Source of the DNA: Streptomyces sp. NBC_00258
GTDB lineage: Bacteria > Actinomycetota > Actinomycetes > Streptomycetales > Streptomycetaceae
DNA: 64,000 nt
Assembly (NCBI RefSeq): GCF_036182465.1
Contig: NZ_CP108081.1
Span: 1,054,001 to 1,118,000 of the forward strand
Reading direction: 5' to 3'
Numbering within the stretch: the stretch's first letter is position 1; each line of letters starts with the position of its first letter. Below are positions 17,264 to 25,920 of the stretch, piece by piece. Under the pieces are notes generated by a model. The model was not told the origin of the DNA. It saw only the letters and a program-made list of their open reading frames with translations, and ran no database searches. The translations under genes were made by a program, and so were the position numbers.

Positions 17264-17897
17264 CACCGTGGGACGTCCTGCGCCACTCGCCGCGGCCGCC
17301 AAGCAGTCCTCCCGTACGACGAGGTGGGAGAAGTCTTCCATCCCGAAACCACCGAAGCGCTGTGAGGAAAGGGTGTCAGGCAGCGGCAGGGCCAGGCGTT
17401 CGCTGATCTCGCCTGCCATGACCAGCAATTTCTGGACGACCTCCGCCTCCGGCTCCGGATACAGGCAGGAGGCGAGGGCCGCCACGCTCACCGCTGCCAC
17501 GACCTGCCCGTCCTGGTTCCGGATCGGCGCGGAGATGCCCACGACGTCGGGGTCGAGTTCACCGCGGGTAATGGCGTAGCCGAGTCGGCGGATGCGGCCC
17601 AGGCGTCCGACCAGTGCGTCGACGTCGGCGAGGGTGGCCGGGGTAAAGCGGCGCAGCTCGGCGGCCTCCAGCAGTCGGCGTGCCTCGTCCTCGGCGCTCC
17701 AGGCGAGCAGGACCAGGGCTGCCGCTCCGGCGTTGAGGGGCAGTGCGCTGCCGCGCTCGTAGGAGATGCGGACCGTCCGGGTCTCACTCTCCGCGCAGTC
17801 CACGCACACGACCAGGTCCCCTGTGCGGCGGGTGAGCAAGACGGTCTCCTGCACCTCTTCGGCGAGTTTCTGCAGCAAGGTGGGGGCGACCTCCGAG
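17264..17897 (-). pseudogene. IclR-family regulator fragment (effector domain only)
   Basis: The minus strand encodes a recognisable IclR effector-binding domain. It runs from VAPTLLQKLAEEVQETVLLT through SYERGSALPLNAGAAALVLLAW, and ISAPIRNQDGQVVAAVSVA to the C-terminal helix. The N-terminal winged HTH is missing: at about 17,895 the similarity stops and an unrelated plus-strand fragment begins. No stop codon follows the C-terminal end, and the frame continues into the antisense of the hydroxylase gene. It is therefore a truncated relic, perhaps of the former regulator of this aromatic pathway. Confidence 0.75.
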
Positions 17898-18111
17898 ACA
17901 CGTACTACCAGCTCACTCACTACATGGCGTCGTTCTGGCCGTACGACGCGGATTGCCGCCTGATCGACGAACACATCTACGAGGACACCGGCAGCCGCCG
18001 CATCGAGAAGACGGACCCGGCGGACGTCATCACCACCGAGGAGGCGCGCGAGCTGCTGGCCCCCTGCTCGACAGCACCCTGCCCGGACCCGATCCGGCCC
18101 CGCATGAATGA
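17896..18111 (+). pseudogene. C-terminal fragment of an unidentified protein, frameshifted
   Basis: The plus strand reads DLRDTYYQLTHYMASFWPYD and continues RLIDEHIYEDTGSRRIEK, then EEARELLAP. Frame is lost at a C5 run near 18,060. One extra C would continue it as LLDSTLPGPDPAPHE to TGA at 18109. There is no start codon, and the 5' part is replaced by the IclR relic. I do not recognise the family. Confidence 0.5.
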
Positions 18112-18179
18112 AGTACTGACATCGCACCGTGTGCCGTGACCGGGAGGATGATGGGCCGCAGATGAGCGAGGTGAGAGTC

Positions 18180-19487
18180 ATGACGGGCGCCGGCGAATGG
18201 CTGCTGCGACTGCGACCGGACAGCGACGCGGACCACCCGGCGCCGGCCTTGTCCCCCGCGACGGTCGCGGAGGCCGAAGCCGACCTGGGCCCCGGTCCCG
18301 TGGCCTGGGCAGTGGAGACGGCTGCCGGGGCCGCCGAGAAGTGCGCCCGGCAGTCTCCCGAAGTCGCCGATGGACCGGTGGGCCTGCGGACGACACGCCG
18401 ATCGGTGGAGGCGTGCTGCATCGCGATCCTGCGGGGGCTGCTCCACGACACGCCGGCCGACCGCATCGACGCCCCGCCCGAGGCAGTCGACGGCAATCGC
18501 GATCTGGTGCACCGGGGCGTGCCGCTGGACCGTATCCTGCGAGCCGTGTGGACCTCTCACGTCCACACCTACGGACGGCTGCTGTCCGCTCTGAGGCTCC
18601 TCGTCGAAGCGGAACGGTGGCCCGACGAGAGCGAGCGCGTCGCCCGGCTGTCCTTCGCCTACGTCGAAGAACTGACCGCGGCGTTCGCCACGCAGTACGC
18701 GGCGGAGCGGGAGCACTGGGCGGGCAGTCTCATGGCCGCCCGCCGCAAGCTCGTGGACGACCTTCTCGCCGGCCTCCACGCCGACCCGGCGACAGTGGTG
18801 AACACCCTGGGTCTCGACCTCGGCCACCACCACATGGCCGCCGTTGTGTGGACGGACGCCGAGGGGGACGGGCAGAGCGCTTCCGTGCCGCTGCACCGGC
18901 TCGCCGCTGATCTCGTCGGCGTCTCACAGCCCGTGCGCTCCCTCGTCCTTCCGACAGGAACGTCCGAACTGTGGGCATGGCTGAGCTGGCCACACCCACC
19001 GCCGACGGATCTCGTCTCCCTGGTCCGCAAAGAGACGAGGGCGAGGACAGCGCACCACCCCGGCGGGGTCTACGTCGCTCTGGGACCACCGGCCCGGGGC
19101 GACGAGGGGTTCCGAGGCAGCCACGTCGCCGCCCGGGAGACCCAGCGGGTGGCAGAGGCCCTCGGCGACCCGGGTACATACGCCTACGCCGACATCGCCG
19201 AGCTGTCGCTGCTGACCGCCGACACCGAGCACGCCGAGCGCTACATGCGCGACATCCTGGGGCCGCTGGCCGGCCCCGGCCCCAAGACTGCAGAGATCCG
19301 CGAGACACTCCGCCGGTATCTGGCGCACGGCCGCAGCCGCACCCTCGCCGCCGAGGAACTGTTCGTGGCGCCCAACACCGTCGCCTACCGGGTCAAGCGC
19401 GCCGAAGAGCTGATGGGCCGCCCTTTGCCGCAGGACCATCTGCCGCTGCGACTGGCGCTGGAGATCAGCCGGATCATCACTCCCTGA
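18180..19487 (+). CDS. PucR-family transcriptional regulator
   Basis: This is a 435-residue regulator. ATG 18180 was chosen because GAGGTGAG lies 4 bases upstream; ATG 18162 is the alternative. The C-terminal PucR helix-turn-helix is clear: RTLAAEELFVAPNTVAYRVK followed by RAEELMGRPL. The middle has the GGDEF-like degenerate segment usual in the CdaR/PucR type, and the N-terminus is helical. Such regulators usually activate neighbouring catabolic genes. It precedes the carotenoid-oxygenase and aldehyde dehydrogenase genes by about 310 bases in the same direction, so it probably controls them (inference). Confidence 0.88.
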   Translation: MTGAGEWLLRLRPDSDADHPAPALSPATVAEAEADLGPGPVAWAVETAAGAAEKCARQSPEVADGPVGLRTTRRSVEACCIAILRGLLHDTPADRIDAPPEAVDGNRDLVHRGVPLDRILRAVWTSHVHTYGRLLSALRLLVEAERWPDESERVARLSFAYVEELTAAFATQYAAEREHWAGSLMAARRKLVDDLLAGLHADPATVVNTLGLDLGHHHMAAVVWTDAEGDGQSASVPLHRLAADLVGVSQPVRSLVLPTGTSELWAWLSWPHPPPTDLVSLVRKETRARTAHHPGGVYVALGPPARGDEGFRGSHVAARETQRVAEALGDPGTYAYADIAELSLLTADTEHAERYMRDILGPLAGPGPKTAEIRETLRRYLAHGRSRTLAAEELFVAPNTVAYRVKRAEELMGRPLPQDHLPLRLALEISRIITP

Positions 19488-19796
19488 ACGCGGACCGCAG
19501 GGGCCTCGCCACGGCTGTCGCACCCCGTACCGCCGCTGACTGCGCTGCGGCGACAAAACCGAACCCCGATTCTGTCGTCCGGCACCGAGGACGACCGGTG
19601 TGCGGCGCCGGAAGATGACCGGGCCGGGCACGAGGAGGTGCCCACCGGGTTACGGAGCGATGCATGAGCCGCAGAGTCCCGGCGCCTGCGCCGGCGCGTA
19701 CCCGCCCTTCACCCCGGTCGCGACGCAGCTGCCGTACCCGCGCCGGCGTGGCCTTCGAGCCTCTTCGCAGAGCCTGTTCCCCGTGAAAGGGACTTT
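19488..19796. promoter_or_regulatory. Promoter region of oxygenase gene with small dyad
   Basis: This 309-base gap has no gene. It contains GTCGTCC (19574-19580) and GGACGAC (19589-19595) as a perfect 7-base inverted repeat around 8 bases, a possible regulator site. A GC-rich inverted stretch lies near 19680-19700. The downstream start has GAAAGGGA. Confidence 0.35.
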
Positions 19797-21323
19797 ATGA
19801 ACACCCCGCCCGTCCCCGTCATCGCGACCACGCCGATGTCCGTCGCGCCGCAGGCCCAGCGCGTCGGTGCCGACCAGAACTGGCCGACGGACAACAAGTG
19901 GCTGCGTGGCCCGTTCGCCCCGTGGACGCAGGAGAGCCACAGCTACGACCTCCCGGTACAGGGCCAGATCCCGGACGATCTCGCCGGCGCCCTGTTCCGG
20001 GTCTCCTCCAACCCCCGTTTCCAGCCCCGCAACATGGACCGCTACCACTGGTGGGAGGGCGACGGCATGGTGGCCGCGCTCTACCTGCGTGAGGGCAAGG
20101 CGGCCTTCCGTACCGGCTGGGTGGCGACGGACTCGATGAAGTTCGAGGTCGAGCAGGGCGAGGCCGTCTACAGCGGCTTCGTCAACGGCGGCACGCCCGG
20201 GCGGCTGCCCAAGGGCGCCCCGCCCGCCAAGAACGTGGCCAACACCAACGTCGGCATCTTCGACGACCACCTGCTCGTCTGCTTCGAGGGCGGCCTGCCG
20301 ACGGCGATGCACCCGCAGACCCTGGAGACGTACGGCACCTACGACTTCCACGGCGGCATCGACATCCTGTGCACCGCCCACTACAAGACCGACCCGGCCA
20401 CCGGCGACATGCTGTTCTTCGCCGCCACCGGCCCCGTCATCACGTGGTACCGCGCCGATGTCCGGACCGGACAGGTAATCGACTCCCACACCATCGACAT
20501 CGGCATCCCGGTCCTCATGCACGACTTCGTCGTGAGCGAGAACTACGCGATCTTCTTCGTCGCACCCAACCTGCTCCGCCTCGACCTGGCCGCGCAGGGC
20601 CGGCCCGGCGTGGTCTGGGACGAGGCGGCGCTGCCGCACGGCACACAGATCGTGCTCATGGACCGCCGCACCCACGAGGTGAAGTGGTACGAGGCCGGTG
20701 GCATGTTCGCGCCCACGCACTTCTACAACGCCTACGAGACCGGTGACGAGGTCGTCATCGACATGCACCGGATCTCCCGCATCGGCAGCCCCGCCGACAG
20801 CCTCACTCCGCTCAGCTCCCACGAGTGGTTTCCGCCGGGCTATTCCTGGCAGTGGCGGATCGACACGGTGACCGGGAAGGTCGCCGACCGCCGCGTCTCC
20901 GGTATCGCCGGCGAGTTCCCGAAGATCAACGACGGCTACGTCGGCCAGCAGCACCGGTACGGCTACTTCGTGACCACCCGTGACCTGGCCCCCGGCACCA
21001 TGACCGATGGCCTGGCCCGCCACGACTACCTCAAGGACTCCACGGTCGTCGTCGAGGGACCGCACCCGCTCACCAGCCCCAGCGAGCCGGTGTTCGTCCC
21101 CCGGACCGACCCGCGCGGCGAGGACGACGGCTATCTGCTGGCTCTGTGGTGGAACCCCGAGACGGGTCTGAGCGAGCTGCTGATCCACGACGCGTCCGAC
21201 CTCGTCGCCCAGCCCCTGGCCCGGGTCGGGCTGCCCGTACGCGTGCCGTTCGGCTTCCACGGCAGCTGGGCCGACCAGACCGTACTCGACAAGAGCGTGT
21301 CCGCCCTCCGCGACGCGCACTGA
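19797..21323 (+). CDS. Carotenoid oxygenase family, possible stilbene/arylalkene-cleaving dioxygenase
   Basis: This 508-residue protein starts MNTPPVPVIATTPMSV, with GAAAGGGA upstream. It has the family's beta-propeller blocks: NPRFQPRNMDRYHWWEGDGM near the N-terminus, then KNVANTNVG, TAHYKTDP, VLMHDFVVSE and GMFAPTHFYNAYE, and a C-terminal PFGFHGSW. The iron-binding histidines are expected in the blocks with H (TAHYK, LMHDF, PTHFYN, GFHGSW), and all are present. The family cleaves carotenoids, lignostilbene or isoeugenol-type double bonds to aldehydes. The next gene is an aromatic aldehyde dehydrogenase, which favours an aryl-alkene substrate (inference). Confidence 0.9.
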   Translation: MNTPPVPVIATTPMSVAPQAQRVGADQNWPTDNKWLRGPFAPWTQESHSYDLPVQGQIPDDLAGALFRVSSNPRFQPRNMDRYHWWEGDGMVAALYLREGKAAFRTGWVATDSMKFEVEQGEAVYSGFVNGGTPGRLPKGAPPAKNVANTNVGIFDDHLLVCFEGGLPTAMHPQTLETYGTYDFHGGIDILCTAHYKTDPATGDMLFFAATGPVITWYRADVRTGQVIDSHTIDIGIPVLMHDFVVSENYAIFFVAPNLLRLDLAAQGRPGVVWDEAALPHGTQIVLMDRRTHEVKWYEAGGMFAPTHFYNAYETGDEVVIDMHRISRIGSPADSLTPLSSHEWFPPGYSWQWRIDTVTGKVADRRVSGIAGEFPKINDGYVGQQHRYGYFVTTRDLAPGTMTDGLARHDYLKDSTVVVEGPHPLTSPSEPVFVPRTDPRGEDDGYLLALWWNPETGLSELLIHDASDLVAQPLARVGLPVRVPFGFHGSWADQTVLDKSVSALRDAH

Positions 21324-21367
21324 CTCCCCGCCCACCCATGAGCCGCCCACGAACCCCGGAGACCACC

Positions 21368-22846
21368 TTGACCACGACAGTTGAACCGCCATCCGCCCAC
21401 GCCCGTCCGCCATGGGACGGCAAGATCTTCGACGGCACCTGGGCTCAGGGCCACGGCGGGACAGTCGACGTGACCGCACCGGCCACCGGCAAGGTGCTCG
21501 CCACGGTCGGCGCCGCCTCCCCGGCCGACGTCGACCGCGCCGCCGAGCTCGCGGCGAAGGCCCAGCGGGACTGGGCCCGGCTGCCCTACGACCGGCGGGC
21601 GGAGGTGTTCCGCAAGGCGGCGGCCCTGCTGGAGGCCGACCCGGCCCGGCTGGTGCGCTGGCTCGTTCCCGAAGCCGGGTCCGGGAGGGGCAAGGCCGCC
21701 TTCGAGACCGGTCTGGTGGTCTCCGAGCTCTTTCAGGCCGCCGCGCTCGCCGCGGAGCCCTACGGCGAACTGCTGCGCAGCACCCGGCCGCGGATGTCGT
21801 TCGCCCGCCGGGTCCCCCTCGGGGTGGTCGGGGTCATCTCGCCCTTCAACTTCCCCGCCATCCTCTCCACGCGCTCAGTGGCGCCCGCGCTCGCCCTCGG
21901 CAACGCCGTCGTCCTCAAACCCGACCCGCGCACCCCGGTCTCGGGCGGACTGGCTCTCGCCGAACTGCTGGCCGAGGCAGGCCTACCGGAGGGAGTGCTG
22001 CACGTCCTGCCCGGCGGGGCCGATGTCGGTCAGGCACTGGTGACCCACCCGGCCGTGCCGTGCATCTCCTTCACCGGCTCCACCGCCGCCGGCCGGGCGA
22101 TCGGCGCGGCGGCCGGACCCCTGCTGAAGAAGGTGCACCTGGAACTCGGCGGGAACAACGCCCTCCTCGTCATGCCCGACGCCGACCTCGACGCGGCCGC
22201 GTCGGCCGGGGCATGGGGATCGTTCCTGCACCAGGGCCAGATCTGCATGACCACGGGACGGCACCTGGTGCACACCTCCGTCGCCGAGCAGTACGTGGCC
22301 AAGCTCGCGGAGAAGGCCACGGCAATCAACGTCGGCGACCCGGCCGACCCGCACAACCCCCTAGGCCCGCTCATCGACGAACGCCAGCGTGACAGGGTCC
22401 ACGGCATCGTCACCCGCAGCTTGTCCCAGGGCGCACGCCTGGCCGCGGGCGGAACCTACGACGGGCTGTTCTACCGGCCCACCGTCCTCGCCGGCATTCC
22501 TCACGACGCACCCGCATTCACCGAGGAGATCTTCGGCCCCGTAGCCCCGGTGACCACCTACGAGACCGTCGAGGAGGCCATCGAGATCATCAACTCCTCC
22601 GAGTACGGCCTGTCGGTCGCCATCCTCACCCAGGATGTGTTCGGCGCTCTGGAACTCGCCGAGCGCATCGAGTCCGGCGCCGTCCACATCAACGACCAGA
22701 CCGTCGACGACGAGGCCGTGGCCCCCTTCGGCGGCGCCAAGGCCTCCGCGGCCGGCGGCCGCTTCGGAGGCCGAGCCAACCTCGACACCTTCACCGAGGT
22801 GCAGTGGGTCACCGCGCAGGCGAAGATCGAGCGGTACCCGTTCTGA
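21368..22846 (+). CDS. Aldehyde dehydrogenase, benzaldehyde/vanillin type
   Basis: This is a 492-residue NAD(P)-dependent aldehyde dehydrogenase. TTG 21368 is preferred because GGAG lies 6 bases upstream; an in-frame ATG at 21338 has no ribosome site. The family blocks are SPFNFPAILSTRSVAPALA, FTGSTAAGRAIG, the catalytic Glu in LELGGNNALLV and the catalytic Cys in HQGQICMTTGR. Its closest relatives by pattern are benzaldehyde dehydrogenases. It follows the carotenoid-oxygenase-type gene by 44 bases and so could oxidise the aldehyde released by it to an aromatic acid. Confidence 0.9.
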   Translation: MTTTVEPPSAHARPPWDGKIFDGTWAQGHGGTVDVTAPATGKVLATVGAASPADVDRAAELAAKAQRDWARLPYDRRAEVFRKAAALLEADPARLVRWLVPEAGSGRGKAAFETGLVVSELFQAAALAAEPYGELLRSTRPRMSFARRVPLGVVGVISPFNFPAILSTRSVAPALALGNAVVLKPDPRTPVSGGLALAELLAEAGLPEGVLHVLPGGADVGQALVTHPAVPCISFTGSTAAGRAIGAAAGPLLKKVHLELGGNNALLVMPDADLDAAASAGAWGSFLHQGQICMTTGRHLVHTSVAEQYVAKLAEKATAINVGDPADPHNPLGPLIDERQRDRVHGIVTRSLSQGARLAAGGTYDGLFYRPTVLAGIPHDAPAFTEEIFGPVAPVTTYETVEEAIEIINSSEYGLSVAILTQDVFGALELAERIESGAVHINDQTVDDEAVAPFGGAKASAAGGRFGGRANLDTFTEVQWVTAQAKIERYPF

Positions 22847-22867
22847 ACACTGCCGCGCTCCATGGAT

Positions 22868-22898
22868 ACCCGGCCGCCGGCAATGCATAGTGCCGGGT
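22868..22898. terminator. Hairpin after aldehyde dehydrogenase gene
   Basis: ACCCGGC at 22868-22874 pairs with GCCGGGT at 22892-22898. It starts 22 bases after the stop, and outer GCCGCGC/GCGCGGC sequences can extend the stem. A terminator is likely. Confidence 0.45.
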
Positions 22899-22967
22899 TG
22901 CCGGCGCGGCAGGCTCGGCCTCTTCGGCGTCCAGCACGGGGTTGAGTTCTGCTGTCTTAGCTTGAAC

Positions 22968-23336
22968 TCAGGGAAGGGGGATGGCCGTCACCTTGAATTC
23001 GGCGGCCGGGTCGCCGACGTTGGAGAAGTTCTCGCCGAAGTTGGCGTCGACCACGTAGAGGCGGCAGCCGAACGCCTTGGCCGCGCTCGGCAACGCGGCG
23101 CCCGGCACCTGGGTCGTGCCGAGGACCTGTCCGGCGCTCAGTGACCGTGAGAGCTTGATCTCGGCCACGCCTTGAGGGTTGGCCACGTACAGGGTCCGCC
23201 CGATCAGCTGCAGACCATCGGCGGCGTCCGTGGTGCCGTGGAGGGTGATCCGTCGGGCGTCGGCCACCCCGTCGGCGGTGTCGGTCGGCACGAGGTAGAA
23301 GGCGAGCTGATCGCCCAGATTCACCGTCAGTACCAC
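22968..23336 (-). pseudogene. C-terminal fragment of an SMP-30/NHL-like secreted protein
   Basis: The minus-strand frame reads DGLQLIGRTLYVANPQGVAE then FGCRLYVVDANFGENF to a stop at 22968. This is the last propeller blades of a family of extracellular sugar-lactone-lactonase-like proteins common in Streptomyces. The N-terminal two thirds and the signal peptide are absent: at about 23,336 the similarity gives way to the DinB fragment on the other strand. It is probably a relic left by a deletion. Confidence 0.6.
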
Positions 23337-23520
23337 CTGCGAAGGCTACGAGGCGTCCGACTGGCACGTGGCCACTGACGAGCGGACCAAGGACATCCTG
23401 GACTTCTACACCCGCGCCCGGGCCGCCGCGGACGAAGCGATCGAGAGCCTCGACATCGACGCCACCGGCACCGCATTCGCGTTCTTCGACGGCGCCACCG
23501 TTTCACTGCGCTGGGCACTG

Positions 23521-24391
23521 AGCTTCTTCGAGTTGGCCACCGATCAGGTGACGGCTCATGAATCGCAACGAGCGAGGCCCCCAGGCTGTTGATCGAGGTG
23601 TCTGACGTCTCAACCACGCTGCTCGGGGGCCCCGTTGGTCATCTATCCTGTCGCACTCGACTTGCCGCATGCGCTCGTGGAGTGGGTGACCATGCTCGTT
23701 GTCACCCGTGAGGGGGACCGGCGCTGCAAGTTGCGCCCGTCCCAGCGCGCGATGGTGGCACTGGTGTACCTGCGCGAACACACCACTCTGGCGAAGATCG
23801 CTGCCGGGTTCGGGATCAGCGAGTCCACCGCCCATGCCTACACCAGCGCGGTCACCCGCATGCTCGCCGAACGTGCGCCGGGTCTGCTGAAGGTCCTGCG
23901 CGAGAGTGATGCGGACTTCGTCCTGTTGGACGGCACGCTCGCCGAGTGCGACCGGGTCGGCGATGGTCGGGCCGACTACTCGGCCAAGCACCGCCGCCAC
24001 GGGGTGAACGTGCAGGTGGTCACCGATCCGGGGCGCCGGCTGCTGTGGCTCTCACCCGCACTGCCGGGCCGATCTCACGACCTGACCGCTGCCCGCACCC
24101 ACCGGATCATCCGTATCTGCGAGCGCCAGGGCGTCCCTATCCTGGCCGACCTCGCCTACCAGGGCGGTGGCCCCTGGGTGACCACGGGCATCAAACGCAG
24201 GCCCCTGCAGGAACTCACCCTCACCGAGAAGACTCTCAACCGAGCCCTGGCCGCGGCACGGGCACCGGTCGAACGCGGCATCGCGCGCCTGAAGTCCTGG
24301 CGTATCTTCCGCCGATCCCGGTGCAGTCCAAACCGCATGACGTCAATCGCCAATGCCATCCTCACCCTGGAGCGGCAACGCTGAAGAAGCT
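23521..24391 (+). mobile_element. Intact IS5-type insertion sequence, 871 bp
   Basis: The left end AGCTTCTTC (23521-23529) is the exact reverse complement of the right end GAAGAAGCT (24383-24391), with weaker similarity further in. CACTG is repeated directly at 23516-23520 and 24392-24396 as a target duplication of up to 5 bases. The boundaries are supported independently because precise excision restores the host DinB frame. The element carries a single transposase gene with all three DDE acidic residues, so it may still move. Confidence 0.82.
23635..24384 (+). CDS. IS5-family transposase (DDE_Tnp_4 type)
   Basis: This is a 249-residue transposase. The N-terminal HTH of the Tnp_4 type reads TLAKIAAGFGISESTAHAYT. 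The catalytic triad is Asp99 in LLDGTLAE, Asp172 in ILADLAYQG and Glu213 in APVERGIARLKSW. The length is normal for the single-ORF members of this family. The stop lies 7 bases from the right IS end. No frameshift is visible. The 5' end could begin at another start further in, since no strong ribosome site was found. Confidence 0.9.
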   Translation: MVIYPVALDLPHALVEWVTMLVVTREGDRRCKLRPSQRAMVALVYLREHTTLAKIAAGFGISESTAHAYTSAVTRMLAERAPGLLKVLRESDADFVLLDGTLAECDRVGDGRADYSAKHRRHGVNVQVVTDPGRRLLWLSPALPGRSHDLTAARTHRIIRICERQGVPILADLAYQGGGPWVTTGIKRRPLQELTLTEKTLNRALAAARAPVERGIARLKSWRIFRRSRCSPNRMTSIANAILTLERQR

Positions 24392-24758
24392 CACTGATTC
24401 ACATGCTCGAGGAAGTCGCTCGGCACGCGGGTCACGCGGACATCCTGCGCGAATCCATCGACGGTTTCACCGGAGATCACAACTGGGGCTGACGCACAGA
24501 ACCTCATTGATCCTGCCGAAAACAGTTGGGGAGATTCATAAAGCAGGCGTGAGATCACGCCCGATCAGGGGTCGTCAGTTACAAATGAGTGTCATCACCT
24601 GACCACAGCGGCCCCTTCTCCCGCCAGCTATCGCGAACAAGACCCGCCAACCCGCATGAACAGAAACCGTGCGAGCGGCGAAGCCACCCCGCCTCACTCG
24701 CCAACTAGCGAGAACGGTCACAAGGGCCCGAGGTTGAGCGGTCGCGAAGGGTGTCTGG

Positions 24759-24968
24759 GTGAGCAGATCGCAGACCAACGGCGAAGTCGAACGGTTCCTG
24801 GGCATCCTGAAGTACGAACACCTCTTCCGCGCGATCACCTGCGACGGCAATGCCCTCGCCGTCGAGATCAATCAGTTCCGCCACACCTACAACGCCCTCC
24901 GCCCCACCAGGCACTGGACGACCGGACGCCGCGACAGGCGTACCTCACCAGCCGGGAGAGCCAGTAGT
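24759..24968 (+). pseudogene. IS3/IS481-like integrase C-terminal remnant
   Basis: The frame reads SRSQTNGEVERFLGILKYEH then EINQFRHTYNALRP, the last part of an rve-type integrase core with the catalytic Glu in EVERF. After NALRP a one-base shift is needed to continue as HQALDDRTPRQAYL and end at TAG 24966. The N-terminus and both IS ends are lost. Confidence 0.75.
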
Positions 24969-25124
24969 CACCGGTCCGGTCGTCCGTCATGGAATCCCTA
25001 CCCGGACGGATCGTCTGCGGTGAAGAACAGGATCGATCCGGCAGGGACGCCACAATCGGCTCGGAACACAGCGTCACGAGATCCTTGGGTAGCCCGAAGC
25101 CCGCGCTGATCCGCCGTCGGGCAC

Positions 25125-25686
25125 TCAGCGCCTGGTCTCGTACCTGGTCAGCAACACGCCGTCGGGAAACGTCCGGGTCTCCGCCAAGCTCAGGTTCACC
25201 CAGTTGTCCAAGGCTGTGAAGAACGGCGTGCCGCCGCCCACCAGAACCGGATGGGTGACGATCACGTACTCGTCGATCAACCCGGCCCGCATGGCCGCCG
25301 CAGCGAGTGTGGCACCGCCGATGTCCATGGGGCCGCCGTCGTCGGCCTTGAGCCTGGTGATCTCGGTGACCGCGTCGCCGGTGACCAGACGGGTGTTCTA
25401 GTCAACCTCGCTGGTCGTAGAGGAGAACACCACCTTCGGCATGTCCCGCCAGCGGCGGCGTACTCGATCGCCGCCGGTGTGGCACCCGGCTGCTTGTCGG
25501 CAGTCGGCCAGTGGGAGCTCATCCCCTCCCACAGCTTGCGCCCGTACAGCGCAGGCCCGTCGCGTCCACCCGGTCGGACCACTACTGGAACAGCTCGTCG
25601 CTCGGCACGCTCCAGCCGAGGTCGTCGCCGGGTGCGGCGGCGTAGCCGTCCAGGCTCATGTTCATGGCGAAGGTCAGTTTCTGCAT
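25125..25686 (-). pseudogene. RibD C-terminal/dihydrofolate reductase-like pseudogene
   Basis: Reading the minus strand from ATG 25686 gives MQKLTFAMNMSLDGYAAAPG then LGWSVPSDELFQ, followed by a TAG where a Trp is expected. Frameshifts occur around LYGRKLWEGMSSHWPTADKQ. A second in-frame TAG (EVD-stop-NTR, 25398-25400) again stands at a Trp position. The C-terminus MDIGGATLAAAAMRAGLIDE to YETRR is intact. The family reduces pyrimidine or pteridine-like substrates. Two Trp-to-TAG changes and shifts make it clearly dead. Confidence 0.82.
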
Positions 25687-25804
25687 GGCGTCAGTCTCCG
25701 GTGAGTCGGTATTCGACGTACGGACCGGCACGGCGCGCAAAACTCATCGGTCAGGCCACACCGAGGCCAATTGACCATGCCCAGCAGATGCTCCCGTACG
25801 GAAA

Positions 25805-25920
25805 GGAGAGCTGGAACAACTGCTCACGACGCGGGCACGGGAGCTGATGCGGCAACTGCTGCGGGAACATCTGGACCTGCCGGCACAACGCGAACAACGT
25901 CTCAGGTCCCTGCCGTCAGC
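25805..25920 (+). pseudogene. ISKra4-type transposase N-terminal remnant
   Basis: The frame ELEQLLTTRARELMRQLLRE then HLDLPAQREQR matches the start region of ISKra4-family transposases, which carry a conserved TRGRELxR-xxLQ-HLDLRAxRE block. Only about 40 residues remain before the 3' end of the convergent SDR gene. Confidence 0.55.

Larger units (their letters stand above)
23337..24492 (+). pseudogene. DinB/DUF664 gene fragment interrupted by an insertion sequence
   Basis: Before the IS the frame reads ASDWHVATDERTKDILDFYT then TVSLRWAL. After it the frame reads IHMLEEVARHAGHADILRES to TGA at 24492. Removing the IS and one CACTG copy joins tgg-gca-ctg to att-cac-atg and restores an unbroken DinB C-terminus (SLRWALIHMLEEVARHAGH). 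DinB/DUF664 proteins are four-helix metal-binding proteins, some of them thiol transferases. The N-terminal part is also missing at 23,337, so the gene was dead or died in two steps. Confidence 0.8.

Noticed and set aside
16106..18496. 796-codon minus frame
   Set aside because: Only the 17,264-17,897 part looks like IclR; the rest is antisense to the hydroxylase and PucR genes.
24546..24561. GGCGTGA-GA-TCACGCC hairpin resembling the GA-loop IS ends
   Set aside because: No second hairpin or IS200/IS605 gene accompanies it; may be coincidence or a minor terminator.
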